The translations under genes were made by a program, and so were the position numbers. From assembly GCA_009193035.1 (NCBI GenBank), contig SWDT01000119.1:40986-104985 (forward strand): a stretch of 64,000 nucleotides of DNA. The letters run 5' to 3'. This DNA comes from Halicephalobus mephisto (Eukaryota > Nematoda > Chromadorea > Rhabditida > Panagrolaimidae). Below the pieces are notes generated by a model, which had not been told where the DNA came from, searched no databases, and worked only from the letters and a program-made list of their open reading frames with translations. Shown one piece after another: positions 32,399-42,629 of the stretch. The stretch's first letter is position 1. Each line of letters starts with the position of its first letter.

Positions 32399-33838
32399 AT
32401 ATTTTTAAAAATATTTAGTGCTAATTTCGTATGTTTTTGAAGTTGGTTTTATGACAGATTTTGGTAAAGAATAAAAAACCGATTTTCTGTTTGAAGATAT
32501 GCATAAAAAACATAATTTTTGATTCAATAAAAAACAGAAATCGTTACTATTACTTGTAATTTTCGCCACTGTCGGAACTTGAAGAGGAGGTTTCTGATCA
32601 GATGCTCTCAGCACGGCCATCGTGATTCTACAGGATTTATCTTGTTGTGTCAATGTTTATTATATATAGAAAATTGTGACTTTTACGTTCTAATAGACTC
32701 AAATACCCTCTTTACAATAAATCGTAAATGCCAAATATTATAAAAAATCTGACGATTATTATATTTGTGTCACATTCCGCAAATGTTACAGGGCCAAAAG
32801 TTACAATTTCCTGTGCAGTAAGTATCTTCTTGATATCTAGAATAATCTTATTTTAATCGAAATCAAATTCATATATTCTTGTTGTCGTAACTTTATATAG
32901 GAAATAGAAAATATAAGAATACAAAACGAGTTTGAACCGAATGAGAACTCCTAATACGAGTCTACTAAGACGGTTCCTGTCACTTTTGGAGTCAAGTTTT
33001 GTAGCGTTGTTGTTTATATATTATTGCATCTATCACACCGAGTGACCCATGTCTAGATGAGAAGGGAAAATAGTATAGAAAAGGTTTATCAAATAAATGC
33101 CTTAGGCACAGTACAAAACACTATGTCGAAATCGACATAAACAAACAACTCCACTTCCCACCAAGAGGAACTGTATGTCTTCTTGTCGGTGCTAAGGCAA
33201 TTCGTTCGGGACCAAACGTTCTTTATTGGTGCTAAGATAATCCGTTCGGGATCAAGCGCTCCCGGTTGGTTGCGCTTCCCATTAAGGATGGGTGTCCGAT
33301 ACAGCATATAATAAATATCATTGGATAAAGAAATGTCCTAAGAACTTGTGTCTACCCCGCCGCTAGAGGAAGTCCATATCACAGCACAAAGTAATAGAAA
33401 TCGCAGTAGAATCAACTTGATATATCAACAAAAATAAATGCTAAAAAAGTAGTGTTTCTTCATACTGTATCGTGTGTAATCGTTACTTACATCAGTCGAT
33501 CCAAAAACTGATTATTAAACAAGAATGTCACAATTTTCATCTTACTGTAATATTCGTGAATGCATATGAAAAGAATTTCCAAAATCTCAAGATTGGTTTT
33601 GAATAAAATTGAATAAAAAAATAATTTTTAAGAAAGTTTTTATTTAAAAAATTTCAGATTAATCTGGCAGCCTGTCCGGACGTTGCGAATTTTAATTAAT
33701 TTTTTTTTTGTTGGATTTTCCATAAACAAATAAAATGAAAATTGTTTTACAAAGAAAAAATTCAACAAGAAAAAGATGATTATCTATGTTTCGATTTTTG
33801 TTCTAGATTATTCGTCGATTAACTTTGGAGTTTTAATA
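32399..33838. other. Spacer between gene B and the methyltransferase gene
   Basis: No gene recognised. Decayed MITE A-like pieces at about 32490-32575 and 32740-32815. 33170-33290 has a 46-base direct repeat (CGGTGCTAAGGCAATTCGTT then TGGTGCTAAGATAATCCGTT) in a more GC-rich block. Right arm of the long inverted repeat at 33611-33690. Just upstream of the next gene is TTTTGTTCTAG, a likely trans-splice acceptor. Confidence 0.5.
33611..33690 (-). repeat. Right arm of long-range inverted repeat (partner 24254-24335)
   Basis: Inverse match to the 24254 copy: TGGCAGCCTGTCCGGACGTTGC preceded by the complement of the shared AT-rich stretch. Confidence 0.7.
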
Positions 33839-35868
33839 ATGGTTCCATATATTCATATTTTTAAAAACTATACTGTAATTTTGATTATTGTCTCAGTAAT
33901 ATTGTTGATATATAGGTCACTTTTCGAAGAAACTCAGAAAAAAATAATTATTGATAAAAATGTATGAAATTTTTCAATCAAAAATAAATTTAAAAAATTC
34001 AGAAAATTCACTCTGATTCCATGAAGTGCCTCGTCTCCAGATTCCTCCAGGAAATGGACAAAAATCAAGGTTTTTTCGATAATCTTTATTCTGAAGTCCA
34101 CAACTACATTAATGTGAGTTTTTTAAAAGTTAAATTTTATGAAAAATCGAAGTTAAAAAAGTATAAAAAAATAAATTACTTTTTATTTAAAAATATAAAA
34201 ATAAATTACTTTTTTATTTAAAAATATAAAAATAAATTACTTTTTATTTTAAAAATGATAAAAATCGATTTTTTTTTAAATTTTCAATTCACGTGGGAGA
34301 TAGGTTTACGAAAAACGGAAAAGTAGTAAAACTAGAAACTCGTTGTCGAAATCTACTTGCTCTTTTTTGTTTTATCTAATTTTAATGTTTTTAAAATTAA
34401 AAAATCTATGTCATCTCATCACGAAAAACCCGAATTTCGATTTCCAATTCTAACTGTCATTTTGGAAAATCGAGATACATCTTACAATAATGTTTATTTA
34501 CATATAAAAAAGATATATTAAAACGGCTCTAATGCATCAGATATATTATATTAAATGTATCTATACATTGAATACAGTACACCGATATCATACTTAATAT
34601 GTTGATACATTTAATATAATGCATTTTATATGTTAGAGTCGTTACAATGTATCGGTGTACTAAGTACAATGCATCTATATCAACTTTATCTATCGATACA
34701 TTGAATACAATGTATTTGATACATCAAAGTCGTTTTAATATATTGGTATATTAAATACAGTATATCCGATATATCAGAATCGTTTTAATGTATTCATACA
34801 TTATATACAATACATCGATATCATACCTAATGCATTGATACAGAAAATATAATATATCTGATATATCAGAGCTGTTTCAATGTATCCACACATCATATAT
34901 CACATATCCTTTCTTTGAGTGTAAAATGTATCACATTATGGCTTTAGACATGCAGTTTAAACTCCTTCGAAACCTTTTCAATTATGGAGTTTGAAGAAGG
35001 AGACGGAATTAAGTACTTCATCCCTCCAGTGTTTGATTACGAAAGCTGTGATGTCGTCACAATGGGAGTCGGGAATAACATCGAAGCAGAATTGAAAATA
35101 AAAGAAAATTATTCTCAATGCGAATTCTTTGGAGTTGATCCCAATGAGGAAATCAGCGGAATACTGTACAGAGAAGTCCTTGGGGGAAGATTTCTGAATA
35201 CAGCCGTTGGAGTGGTTGAGGGGGCTTTCAAAACGAAAGTCATGAGTAAGTCTTCACAAAGACAACTGCAGTGTTTTGTTTATCAAAGTTGACAGTCAAA
35301 ATTCGAATTCAGAATTTGAACTTTTTGTTCTGAGACGACTTCTGATTAGAAAAATTCATGTTGTCTTAGAACGAAAAGTCCAACTTTGACCTCGAACTCT
35401 GAAAATCAACTTTGACAAAGCGGAACAAAAAAGTCGTTTATTTTACTAGAACGATTTTTAGATGAAAACAACGACAAATATCACGACGAAGTTATTTATC
35501 ATATTTCGTTTCAAGACCTTTTGAATCAGTTTTACCGGAACAAAACGATAGATATTTTGTTCATCAACATCGAAGGATTCCGGATATTGGAGTACATCGT
35601 GGGCAATGCAAATAGACTCCCTCCAATCTGCCAGATGAATCTGGAACTTCAATTTTCCGAAGCTTATCCTTTTCAAGTTTATGAGATTCTGAAGATTTTC
35701 TTCAAAATGGTCTCGGGAGATAGATTCCTTCCTCTTCATGCTGATTTAGTTGATTCTTTGTTAAGAATCTTCATCATCAACATATGGGACATCAAATGTA
35801 GAAATACTTATCTCGATTATGGAATGAATTCCATTACAGATTCTCAGACAGGAATAAAAATTACATAG
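33839..35868 (+). CDS. FkbM-type SAM-dependent methyltransferase-like protein, membrane-anchored
   Basis: Four exons, 33839-33961, 34003-34113, 34948-35245 and 35462-35868, phases consistent, 312 residues. One N-terminal membrane segment (about 10-27, NYTVILIIVSVILLIY) suggests a type II membrane protein. The SAM-binding region is VVTMGVGNNIEAELKIKENY then CEFFGVDPNEE (about 116-145), as in the nematode family with the Methyltransf_21/FkbM domain. The later motif, usually a D-x-L-x-x-D-I-E-G-A-E pattern, reads IDILFINIEGFRILEY (about 206-221): Asp to Asn and Ala-Glu to Phe-Arg. The usual hallmark of activity is thus altered, so a reduced or changed function is possible. Intron 2 contains an AT satellite. 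The start follows an acceptor-like TTTTGTTCTAG with a short 5' UTR. Substrate unknown. Confidence 0.8.
34480..34900. repeat. AT satellite (GTCGTTTTAATGTAT units) in methyltransferase intron 2
   Basis: Units of about 75-110 bases with ATATATCAGAATCGTTTTAA, TGTATTCATACATT and CATCGATATCATAC. The same family lies inside the composite MITE units and at 18180-18370 and 36810-37020. Confidence 0.65.
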
Positions 35869-35979
35869 ATTCTAAAAACTATAAATAATTCCGTTTCTAA
35901 CAGTCGACAAATATCTAATGAAAAATATAAACAATCATGAAAACTCAACAGTCTAGTAGTTCTGTTTGGGTTTTTCCAT

Positions 35980-36600
35980 TCTTCTGTAAATAGAAGGTCA
36001 ATTTGTAACATCTCAAAATCATGAAAAAATCGAAATCCGCGAACTTTCTAAGAAAGTTGGAAAGAAGGGAATGATTCCACTGCGAACTTCTCAACTTCGG
36101 AATCTTCCACACTGAAACTTGTAATTCTTTTAATTTAAGATCCTTTGCATCTTTATGATGTTGTTTAATAAATTTTGAAACTCTATTGATCTGTCTAACA
36201 TAGTTGAGAATTATATATTCAATGTCAAAGTCAAATGTAATTAGACGGGAAACCCAACATATGATAAGGCTTGCTGTTCAAGAGTCTGAACCTTTAGTAT
36301 TGTTTGTTCGGAACAAAGCTGGAAGTGGATAATGATCTGTTTGCAGAATAAACTTACGACCATATGTGCGCTTATGGAAGCATTCTACTGCAATGACAAG
36401 AACTAAAGCTTCATGTTCGATATAGTTGTAATGATGTCGGACGGCAGTAAAACTCTTTGATGCATTAAACATCGTTTTTGCTTGATTAGAAATAATTTCA
36501 CTGGGTAGATGTCATATAAGCAATCAGTTATTAACAATGGTTTTGAACTGAGCTTGACGAGTGTCTGAACATTTTTCAAACGTATCCTCACCTATATCTG
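35980..36600 (-). pseudogene. Decayed Ty3/gypsy-type retrotransposon fragment (RNase H region)
   Basis: The minus strand shows HHYNYIEHEALVLVIAVE then TYGRKFILQTDHYPL, the RNase H signature that follows reverse transcriptase in Ty3/gypsy polyproteins (typically YS..E.EALA.V..V then YG..F...TDH.PL). Further on, in a shifted frame, WVSRLITFDFDIEYI matches the RW...L..YDF.I.Y. motif just after it. A stop separates the two parts and upstream frames are also broken. No LTRs or integrase seen nearby. This is a dead fragment of an old insertion. Confidence 0.7.
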
Positions 36601-36809
36601 AAAACAACAAAAAATAAATCCATCGCAATAGAGGTGGTGATTCCAGTTCCACAGGTTCAAACGTGGTAGCTACGCTAATTGTGTGGTGTCGAACATGAAT
36701 GTTTCAGAGAGATAAAGGAGAGCAAAGAGTTTTTTATTTAGAACGATAAAACTACATGTAGCGAATAACGAACATCATCATAGTGCTTCTGTATTACTAC
36801 TGTACGTAT

Positions 36810-37020
36810 AAAAAAGAGTACACCAAAACAGCTCTAATGCATGAGATGCATTATATTCAATATGCTGATATATTGAATATAGTATACCAATATCAGCTTA
36901 ATTTATCGATGTTGAATATAATGTACTCAAACATCAGAGCCGTTTTGATGTATTCATATATCATTCACAATACACCGATATCAACTTAATATATTGATTC
37001 ATTAAATATCATGTACCTTT
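36810..37020. repeat. AT satellite, same family as 34480-34900
   Basis: Units with AACAGCTCTAATGCATGAGA, AGAGCCGTTTTGATGTATTC and CACCGATATCAACTTAATAT. No coding potential. Confidence 0.6.
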
Positions 37021-37244
37021 TTTGTGTATGTATTGTTGTTGGGATTCCGCATTCAAAGAAGATATCTAAGTAGCGACGAAACAACCTTAAGTCCCAATGA
37101 TTAATAAAGCACTACTTTTTATTTATAATTTTACATGGAATGTAGAAAATTTCTCAACAGAATATCCAATTTATTCCAAATGGACAAAAATCACTTTAAT
37201 TAAGGGAAATTTCCACAAAGCTTCTCCATCAGAACTTGGTTGAT

Positions 37245-38677
37245 TTATGAAGACAGAGCCACGGTATCTCGGACGTTTCCTACCAAGTCAAAAGGTTCAA
37301 AAACTGTTTCTTCCACTTCTAGAGGGTTTACTGTACTAGTTTGATTTGTAACATTGAAGAAAATTCTGAAGAAATGGATAAGTTGGTAAAAGTTCTTCTT
37401 TTTGTGATTAATATTATCACCATTTCCATTACCTTCTTCACTATTGTCTTCATTACCTTCTTCACTACCATTTCCATTACCGTTTCCATTATTGTCATCG
37501 TTTTCATTATCTTCTTCACTATTGTTTCCATTATTGTCACCATTTCCATTACTTTCTTCACTATTATCTTCATTACCTTCTTCACTACCATTTCCATTAC
37601 CGTTTCCATTACTGTCATCATTTTCATTATCTTCTTCACTATTGTTTTCATTATCTTCTCCACTACCATTTCCATTACCGTTTCCATTACTATCATCATT
37701 TTCAATATCTTCTTCACTACCATTATTATCTTCGTTTTCATTACCTTCTTCACTATTATCCTTATTATCTTCTTCGCTACCATTTCCATTACCTTCTTCA
37801 CTACCGTTTTCATTATCTTCTTTGCTGTCATTTCCATTACCTTTTCCATTACCATTACCATTGTTGTTTCCGTCATGATTTTTATGTTTATTAACTTCTC
37901 TTGTTTCTCTGAATATTTTTCTGTGCTCATCCTGAATCAAGATGGAGTCAAACTGAAAAGATTTGAAGGGGAAAGTGTCATTGGGGGTCGTTTGTTCAAA
38001 GTCGATAAATTGATCAAAATCCATTTTTCCTTCTTTCAAATTTTTGAAAAATTCACTCGCATTAGATTCGTTTAGATATCTGTTGTTTAAATAATTCTTG
38101 AATTCTTCCAAGTCCAGAAATTCATCAGCATCTTTATCCCATGTTTTAAAAGTTTCTTTTCTCCATTGAAGTTCGAATGTTTTTTGTTCTTCTTTGATTC
38201 TGTTTTGTTCATAGGTCCATTCGTCCCAGGACAGCTTACTGTCGTCTAAATTAGCAATAAAATTAATTTCTCTCTTTTTAATAATGGCTTACTGTTGGTG
38301 TCGATTCTGTCAAATTCGACTTTCCTCCAGGCCCTTCCGCAGTTGTCAACCATCTTGTTATATCCTTCGAAATCCACTTCTTTTTTACCTTCTACGTCAA
38401 CCCTACTGAATTGCTCTTCTGGAGTCTCATATTTACAAGCTTCTTCGGTTTCCACTGGAGGACTGTAAGCCACAGGACGGATTACGGGATCTTCGTTAAA
38501 GTCTGCTTTAAGCGGCAGAATACCTAGTCTTCTTTCAGATTCCGCTCCAGAATCACTCTCTGTTGGTACCGCTACAGTATCCATCACGACGGCGTCAGAA
38601 AGCTCAAGATTACTGTCGACAGCGATTCTGTCTCCGTAAACAAGTATAAATTGGAAAAATAAAACAAAAAACTTCAT
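37245..38677 (-). CDS. Secreted EF-hand protein with long Asn/Gly/Glu/Asp repeat tail
   Basis: Two exons, 38677-38293 and 38245-37245, joined in phase 1, 461 residues. Signal peptide MKFFVLFFQFILVYG. Two canonical 12-residue EF-hand loops: DTNNDSKLSWDE (about 126-137, split by the intron) and DKDADEFLDLEE (about 165-176). Two degenerate ones flank them, around VEGKKEVDFEGY and KEGKMDFDQF. The paired arrangement and W-rich linker recall secretory-pathway CREC proteins (calumenin/reticulocalbin), but no HDEL-type retention signal is present. From about residue 235 to 410 the protein is almost only N, G, E, D, S in near-repeats (NGNGNGSEEGNEDNSEE). It ends in a lysine patch and a non-repetitive segment. 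The ATG at 38677 follows a TATA box. Calcium binding is likely; the role of the tail is unknown. Confidence 0.8.
37425..37875 (-). repeat. Coding minisatellite of the EF-hand protein tail
   Basis: Imperfect in-frame repeats of units such as GGTAATGGAAATGG and AGTGAAGAAG, with a higher-order block (NGNGNGSEEGNEDNSEE then NENDDSNGNGNGNG) repeated about three times. Almost every unit is a multiple of three. The opposite strand and other frames are also open, which is a side effect of this composition. Confidence 0.8.
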
Positions 38678-38710
38678 TTCGTTCAAATTACAGAACGAAT
38701 CGATGATTTG

Positions 38711-38717
38711 TTTTATA
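38711..38717 (-). promoter_or_regulatory. TATA box of the EF-hand gene
   Basis: TATAAAA on the minus strand within CGTTATAAAACAAATC, about 35 bases before the ATG. Confidence 0.5.
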
Positions 38718-39158
38718 ACGAACTTCCATTATTAAATTAAAACTCAGATTTAATGACAAATCGGATTAAACAGATCCAAAGGAAAATAATTTCGGCTAGC
38801 GTATTTCAATTGTACTTTGTTGTAGTTAATTACAAATTGATTAGAAATTTTTGAATCACAGTTTTATCAGAAATCAAAATAAAAAAATTTTCTGAAATTA
38901 TTTAAAAATGAAAATTAAAGAATTTTCTGAAATTATTTAAAAATCGAAATTAAAGAATTTTTTGAAATTATTTAAAAATAAAAATTAAAGAATTTTCTGA
39001 AATTATTTAAAAATGAAAATTAAAGAATTTATCAACTTTATTTTAAAATTGGAATTTAACATTTGCAAATTTATTTTTAAAAATTTTCGAATTCAAAATG
39101 TTTTAGAAATTAAAATTTTCGAATTTATTAAAATTCAATTTTTCGAAATTGCTAAACT
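38718..39158. other. Spacer between the two secreted-protein genes
   Basis: Holds the EF-hand gene promoter and, at 38870-39020, about four copies of a 40-base unit (GAATTTTCTGAAATTATTTAAAAAT). No other feature seen. Confidence 0.45.
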
Positions 39159-40159
39159 TCAAAATCCCAAAACATTGATTTCTCTTTTTTGTCGTTGAAA
39201 AGCACTCCAAAATGAACTTCCAGAAAAAATATTGCTGATTTTGTCGTTGACGGCTTTGAAGTCGGTGTTGGAGATGGTGTTTTTGGCCTTGTTGACGGCT
39301 TCTTCGAGTTTGTCCTGGACGTCTTCTTTGGTGATTTCGGTAATTTTTGAATTTTTCTTTTTTGCTTTCTGGATGGCTTTTTTGGTTTTATTTTTTATAG
39401 TGTTGAAAAAATTTTTGACTTTTTCTTTGACATTTTTTACTTCGTCAGATTTCATAAAATTGTTGAATTCTGAAACTGCAGAATCAATTTTGTCTTGATT
39501 TTTGGCAATGGAATCCTGAAGTTTGGATTGAAGACCGTCAGCGTCGATCTTCAGCTGATCCACGGAGGTTTTTAAATCATCGATTTTGGGCTGGATGGCT
39601 GATTGTAATTCAGAAGCTGCTTCGTCGGACAACTTTATTCCGGTGTTGCCAAAGGCCTTCTGAAGTTGAGTTTTGATGTTTTCCGTTCCAGATACGACTG
39701 CAGACTGGAGTTGAGAAGAATCCGATTTGGCATCCTTGTAGGCTTGGGTAATTCTTTCCTTGAGGACATCTAGACCAGTCGAAAATCCTCTTTTTGATCG
39801 GATTTGTTCGAATTTCGATTCTACCGTTTCAACTCCATCTTCGATTTTATTTTGGACAGTTTTGAATCCTTCCTTGGCCTTGTCCCAGCCTTCATTGACG
39901 ACCTGAAGGGCCTTTTGCTCGAGATCCCCGAGAGATTCTTTAACATCTTCAACTTTGTTTGAAAAAATACTTTTGAATTTGTCTACAGTATCCTCCAGAC
40001 CGCTTCTATCATAGCCGTCTTTGATCTGATCCCCGAAATTTTGCAAAGTTGGCGGAGCATTGGAGTCTTGCTAAAATTGAAATTTATTTATTTTTAAAAA
40101 AAAAATCTTACAGAAAATCCAGTTCCGAAGAGGAAAATTAACAAAACTAAAATCTTCAT
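39159..40159 (-). CDS. Secreted amphipathic-helix protein with internal dibasic site
   Basis: Two exons, 40159-40112 and 40070-39159, phase 0, 319 residues. The short first exon encodes the signal peptide (MKILVLLIFLFGTGFS). The rest is predicted almost wholly helical and charged, lacking Cys, with heptad- and 11-residue-like repeats (DTVDKFKSIFSNKVEDVKES, EGFKTVQNKIEDGVETVESK), resembling LEA-like or apolipoprotein-like helices. No specific family recognised. An SKR|GFS dibasic site at about residue 100 could allow proprotein cleavage. The Lys-rich patch KNKTKKAIQKAKKKNSK lies near 245. A second KR (RQKR) lies close to the C-terminus. It lies next to the EF-hand gene, same strand and same exon layout (signal peptide exon then body), so joint expression is plausible but unproven. 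Confidence 0.8.
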
Positions 40160-40212
40160 AACGTGGAATTCCGATTTGAGTAATTTCAAAAAAATAAATC
40201 TATAGCCTTTTT

Positions 40213-40240
40213 TATATTTGTGGACGAGTTATGGTTATCC
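40213..40240 (-). promoter_or_regulatory. TATA box and GATA-like site of the amphipathic-helix gene
   Basis: AAATATAAAA on the minus strand at about 40213-40219, about 55 bases before the ATG, and GGATAACC at 40233-40240. Confidence 0.4.
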
Positions 40241-40299
40241 GATCGAAGCCCAAACCATAATCCGTTGGAGCAAAAATCGCTAATTGGGGCCCAGTGTTT

Positions 40300-40930
40300 T
40301 TTCGTGGAAGTTGACGGTCAGAATTCGAGGTTGAAATTTGGACTTTTTGTAGTAAAACAACATTCACGAATTTTTCTATTTCGAAAAACTATCTAAATCA
40401 ATAATTAAAAGTTATTTGAATTTGTAAAATCAAAAATAGCTCCTGGAAATCGTGTTTGAGAACGAAAAATTTGGATTTTGATAATATAGAATACTGTATT
40501 TTATTTCATCAAAGTTGATAGTTAGAATTTGAAATTTAAATTTTGATTTTTTGTTCTAAGAAAACAGATTTTTCTAATCAGAAGTCGTATCTCAAATAGA
40601 AAAAATAAAATTTAAATTTCGATTTTGAAATTTAATATTATAGAATACTGTATTTTATTTCATAACAGTTGATAGTCAGAATTTGAGATTGAAATTTGGA
40701 TTTTTCGTTCTAAGAAAACAAGTTTTTCTAATCAGAAGTCGTGTCTCAAAAAAATTGTAAATTTGGAAAGTTATTACAAAAATCGTTTTGTTCTTTATTT
40801 TTAAATTTTTCTACAATTCTGAAAACTTAAAATTCTGTGAAAAATTTATTTCTAATTTTTACAGTATCGTGATTTTTCCCAAGGATACGGTAATGTAAAA
40901 TCGAAAATTTTTTGATTAGTATGTTTTAGT
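40300..40930. repeat. Repeat with GTCAGAATTTGAGATTGAAATTTGG units
   Basis: About three copies of a 155-base unit that includes AACAAGTTTTTCTAATCAGAAGTCGTGTCTC. Related sequence, partly inverted, lies in intron 3 of the methyltransferase gene (35280-35430) and at 58.3-58.9 kb. Confidence 0.6.
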
Positions 40931-41159
40931 TTTAAAATTTTTATAAAAATAATTTTTAAAAATAATTGGTAGATTTAGTGGATTTCGTGGGTGCGATTTG
41001 GGGGATTATAAAATTGTTGTAGTTTGATCAGTTCCGCATTTTCCCGGATTTACGATTAGTGTCAACAGTCGAAGACGGCAGTAGTGGATAACAGCGGATG
41101 AATCATCAATACCAAGAGGCAAGCGACCTCTACACTCCACTATTAATGTATCTGATTCG

Positions 41160-41600
41160 CGTTTTGTGTTTATCGTAATTATATAATGCTTTAATTAATC
41201 GTAATGTATTATGAATTATGTATTATGTATTATATATATCTTGTTTTATCGCGATTGTTATAATTATCACTTTTTGTTTAATTATCCACATTTGAGAGTA
41301 ATACAGAGACCGATACTAATCAGTAGTAAGAGGGATTACTATGTTTATTAATGTACTGTCTTGTATCTTGTTTTATCGCGATTGTTATAATTATCACTTT
41401 TGGTTTAATTATCCACATTTGAGAGTAATACAGAGACCGATACTAATTAGTAGTAAGAAGGATTATTACATTTAGTAATGTACTGTCTTGTATCTTGTTT
41501 TACCGTGATTGTTATAATTATCACTTTTGGTTTAATCGCCCAAATTTGAGTGCAATAAAGAGACCGATACTAATCAATAGTAAGAGAAATTACTACGTTT
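41160..41600. repeat. 127-base tandem repeat, about three copies
   Basis: TTGTTTTATCGCGATTG recurs at 41241, 41368 and 41495 (TTGTTTTACCGTGATTG), an exact 127-base period. Each unit contains GAGAGTAATACAGAGACCGA and TAATCAGTAGTAAGAGGG. No coding potential. Confidence 0.8.
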
Positions 41601-42102
41601 TATTAAGATAAGTGTCCCTACAATATCGGACCATGATATTATTCGAAAATTCCAAATCCACTTTCTGTCCAGAATTTCATTAAAAATGTTTTTTAAAATT
41701 TATTAAAATTGAAGATCAAAATTCAAAATTAAAATTTTTTTAATTTGTGTTTTATAAAAATTAAAAATCTGAATTTTTTCAAAACAAAATTTGCGAAATT
41801 AAAAAATTGTTTTTTAATCAAAATTTATTTTATTTTGAATTAAAATTTGAATTTTTTTGTTTAAAAATAAAAAATTTAAATTTTGATAATTATTTTTTGT
41901 AAAAAAAATAAAATTTAAATTTTTTTCGAATTTATTGAGAATAATTTTATAAAATCCCTTTTTTATTATTTTTCTCACTAGCGTTATTTCGAATTAAAGA
42001 ATTTAGTCTGTGAAAATTATTCAATAACCTCAAAATTCGATTATAAGTTTCCAAAGCACAAACTTCGTTACTTCCTGATCGACTACAACGTTATTTTTTT
42101 GC

Positions 42103-42460
42103 CATTTTACCGAACCGTACTCCAAAGTATATGACAATATATTACTAGATTACAATTTTAACAATCAACATATATCTAATATCTGGTTGCAGTTTCTAGC
42201 TTGTCCTCGATTGTCCGGATGTATTCAGACAACTTGCTAACGTTTCTTTTTAACTACTTTTCTACATATCAGCCGATCTGCGGTGATCCTTGTGTCCTCT
42301 TCTGCATGTAGAAATTACATAAGCAAGTTCTCTGAATATATGCGGACAATCGAGGACAAATTAGAAACCGCAATCAGATATTAGATATATGTTGATTGTT
42401 AAAATTGTAATCCAGTAATATATCGCCATATGCTTTGGAGTACGGTTCGATAAAATGCTT
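42103..42460. mobile_element. Foldback element, arms about 140 bases
   Basis: Left arm CATTTTACCGAACCGTACTC..AACAATCAACATATATCTAAT..TGTCCTCGATTGTCCGGATG is mirrored by CGGACAATCGAGGACAAATT..AGATATATGTTGATTGTTAAA..GAGTACGGTTCGATAAAATG. A unique centre of about 75 bases separates the arms. No coding capacity. Confidence 0.85.
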
Positions 42461-42479
42461 CTGTATGTGTCCTTGGGAT

Positions 42480-42610
42480 CTGCTGCATTGGATTGCTTTG
42501 ATATAGGGTTGCTATCTGGTCGGCAACCTGATTCCTTGACCGGGAATCAAACTCGGGTTCCGTAATTGTCAGCTACGTTTGTCGCAGAAAGATTCTTGAC
42601 ACGGAAGTCT
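42480..42610 (-). repeat. tRNA-like remnant
   Basis: On the minus strand, CGTAGCTGACAATTACGG is followed by ACCCGAGTTTGATTCCCGG, a fair B box in a T-arm-like context. The acceptor stem is absent. Probably a diverged SINE of the 21.4 kb family. Confidence 0.35.
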
Positions 42611-42629
42611 CTGAGGCACAGAAACCCAA

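Larger units (their letters stand above)
35869..37244. other. Spacer with retroelement fragment and AT satellite
   Basis: Between convergent genes. Contains a decayed retroelement piece (35980-36600, minus), a unique stretch (36600-36800), and AT satellite (36810-37020). AATAAA-like motifs occur at about 37100-37140. No intact gene recognised. Confidence 0.5.

Noticed and set aside
37328..38075. Long open frames on both strands and other frames across the EF-hand tail
   Set aside because: They arise because the N/G/E/D minisatellite lacks stops in several frames; only the frame joined to the EF-hands has a signal peptide and domains.
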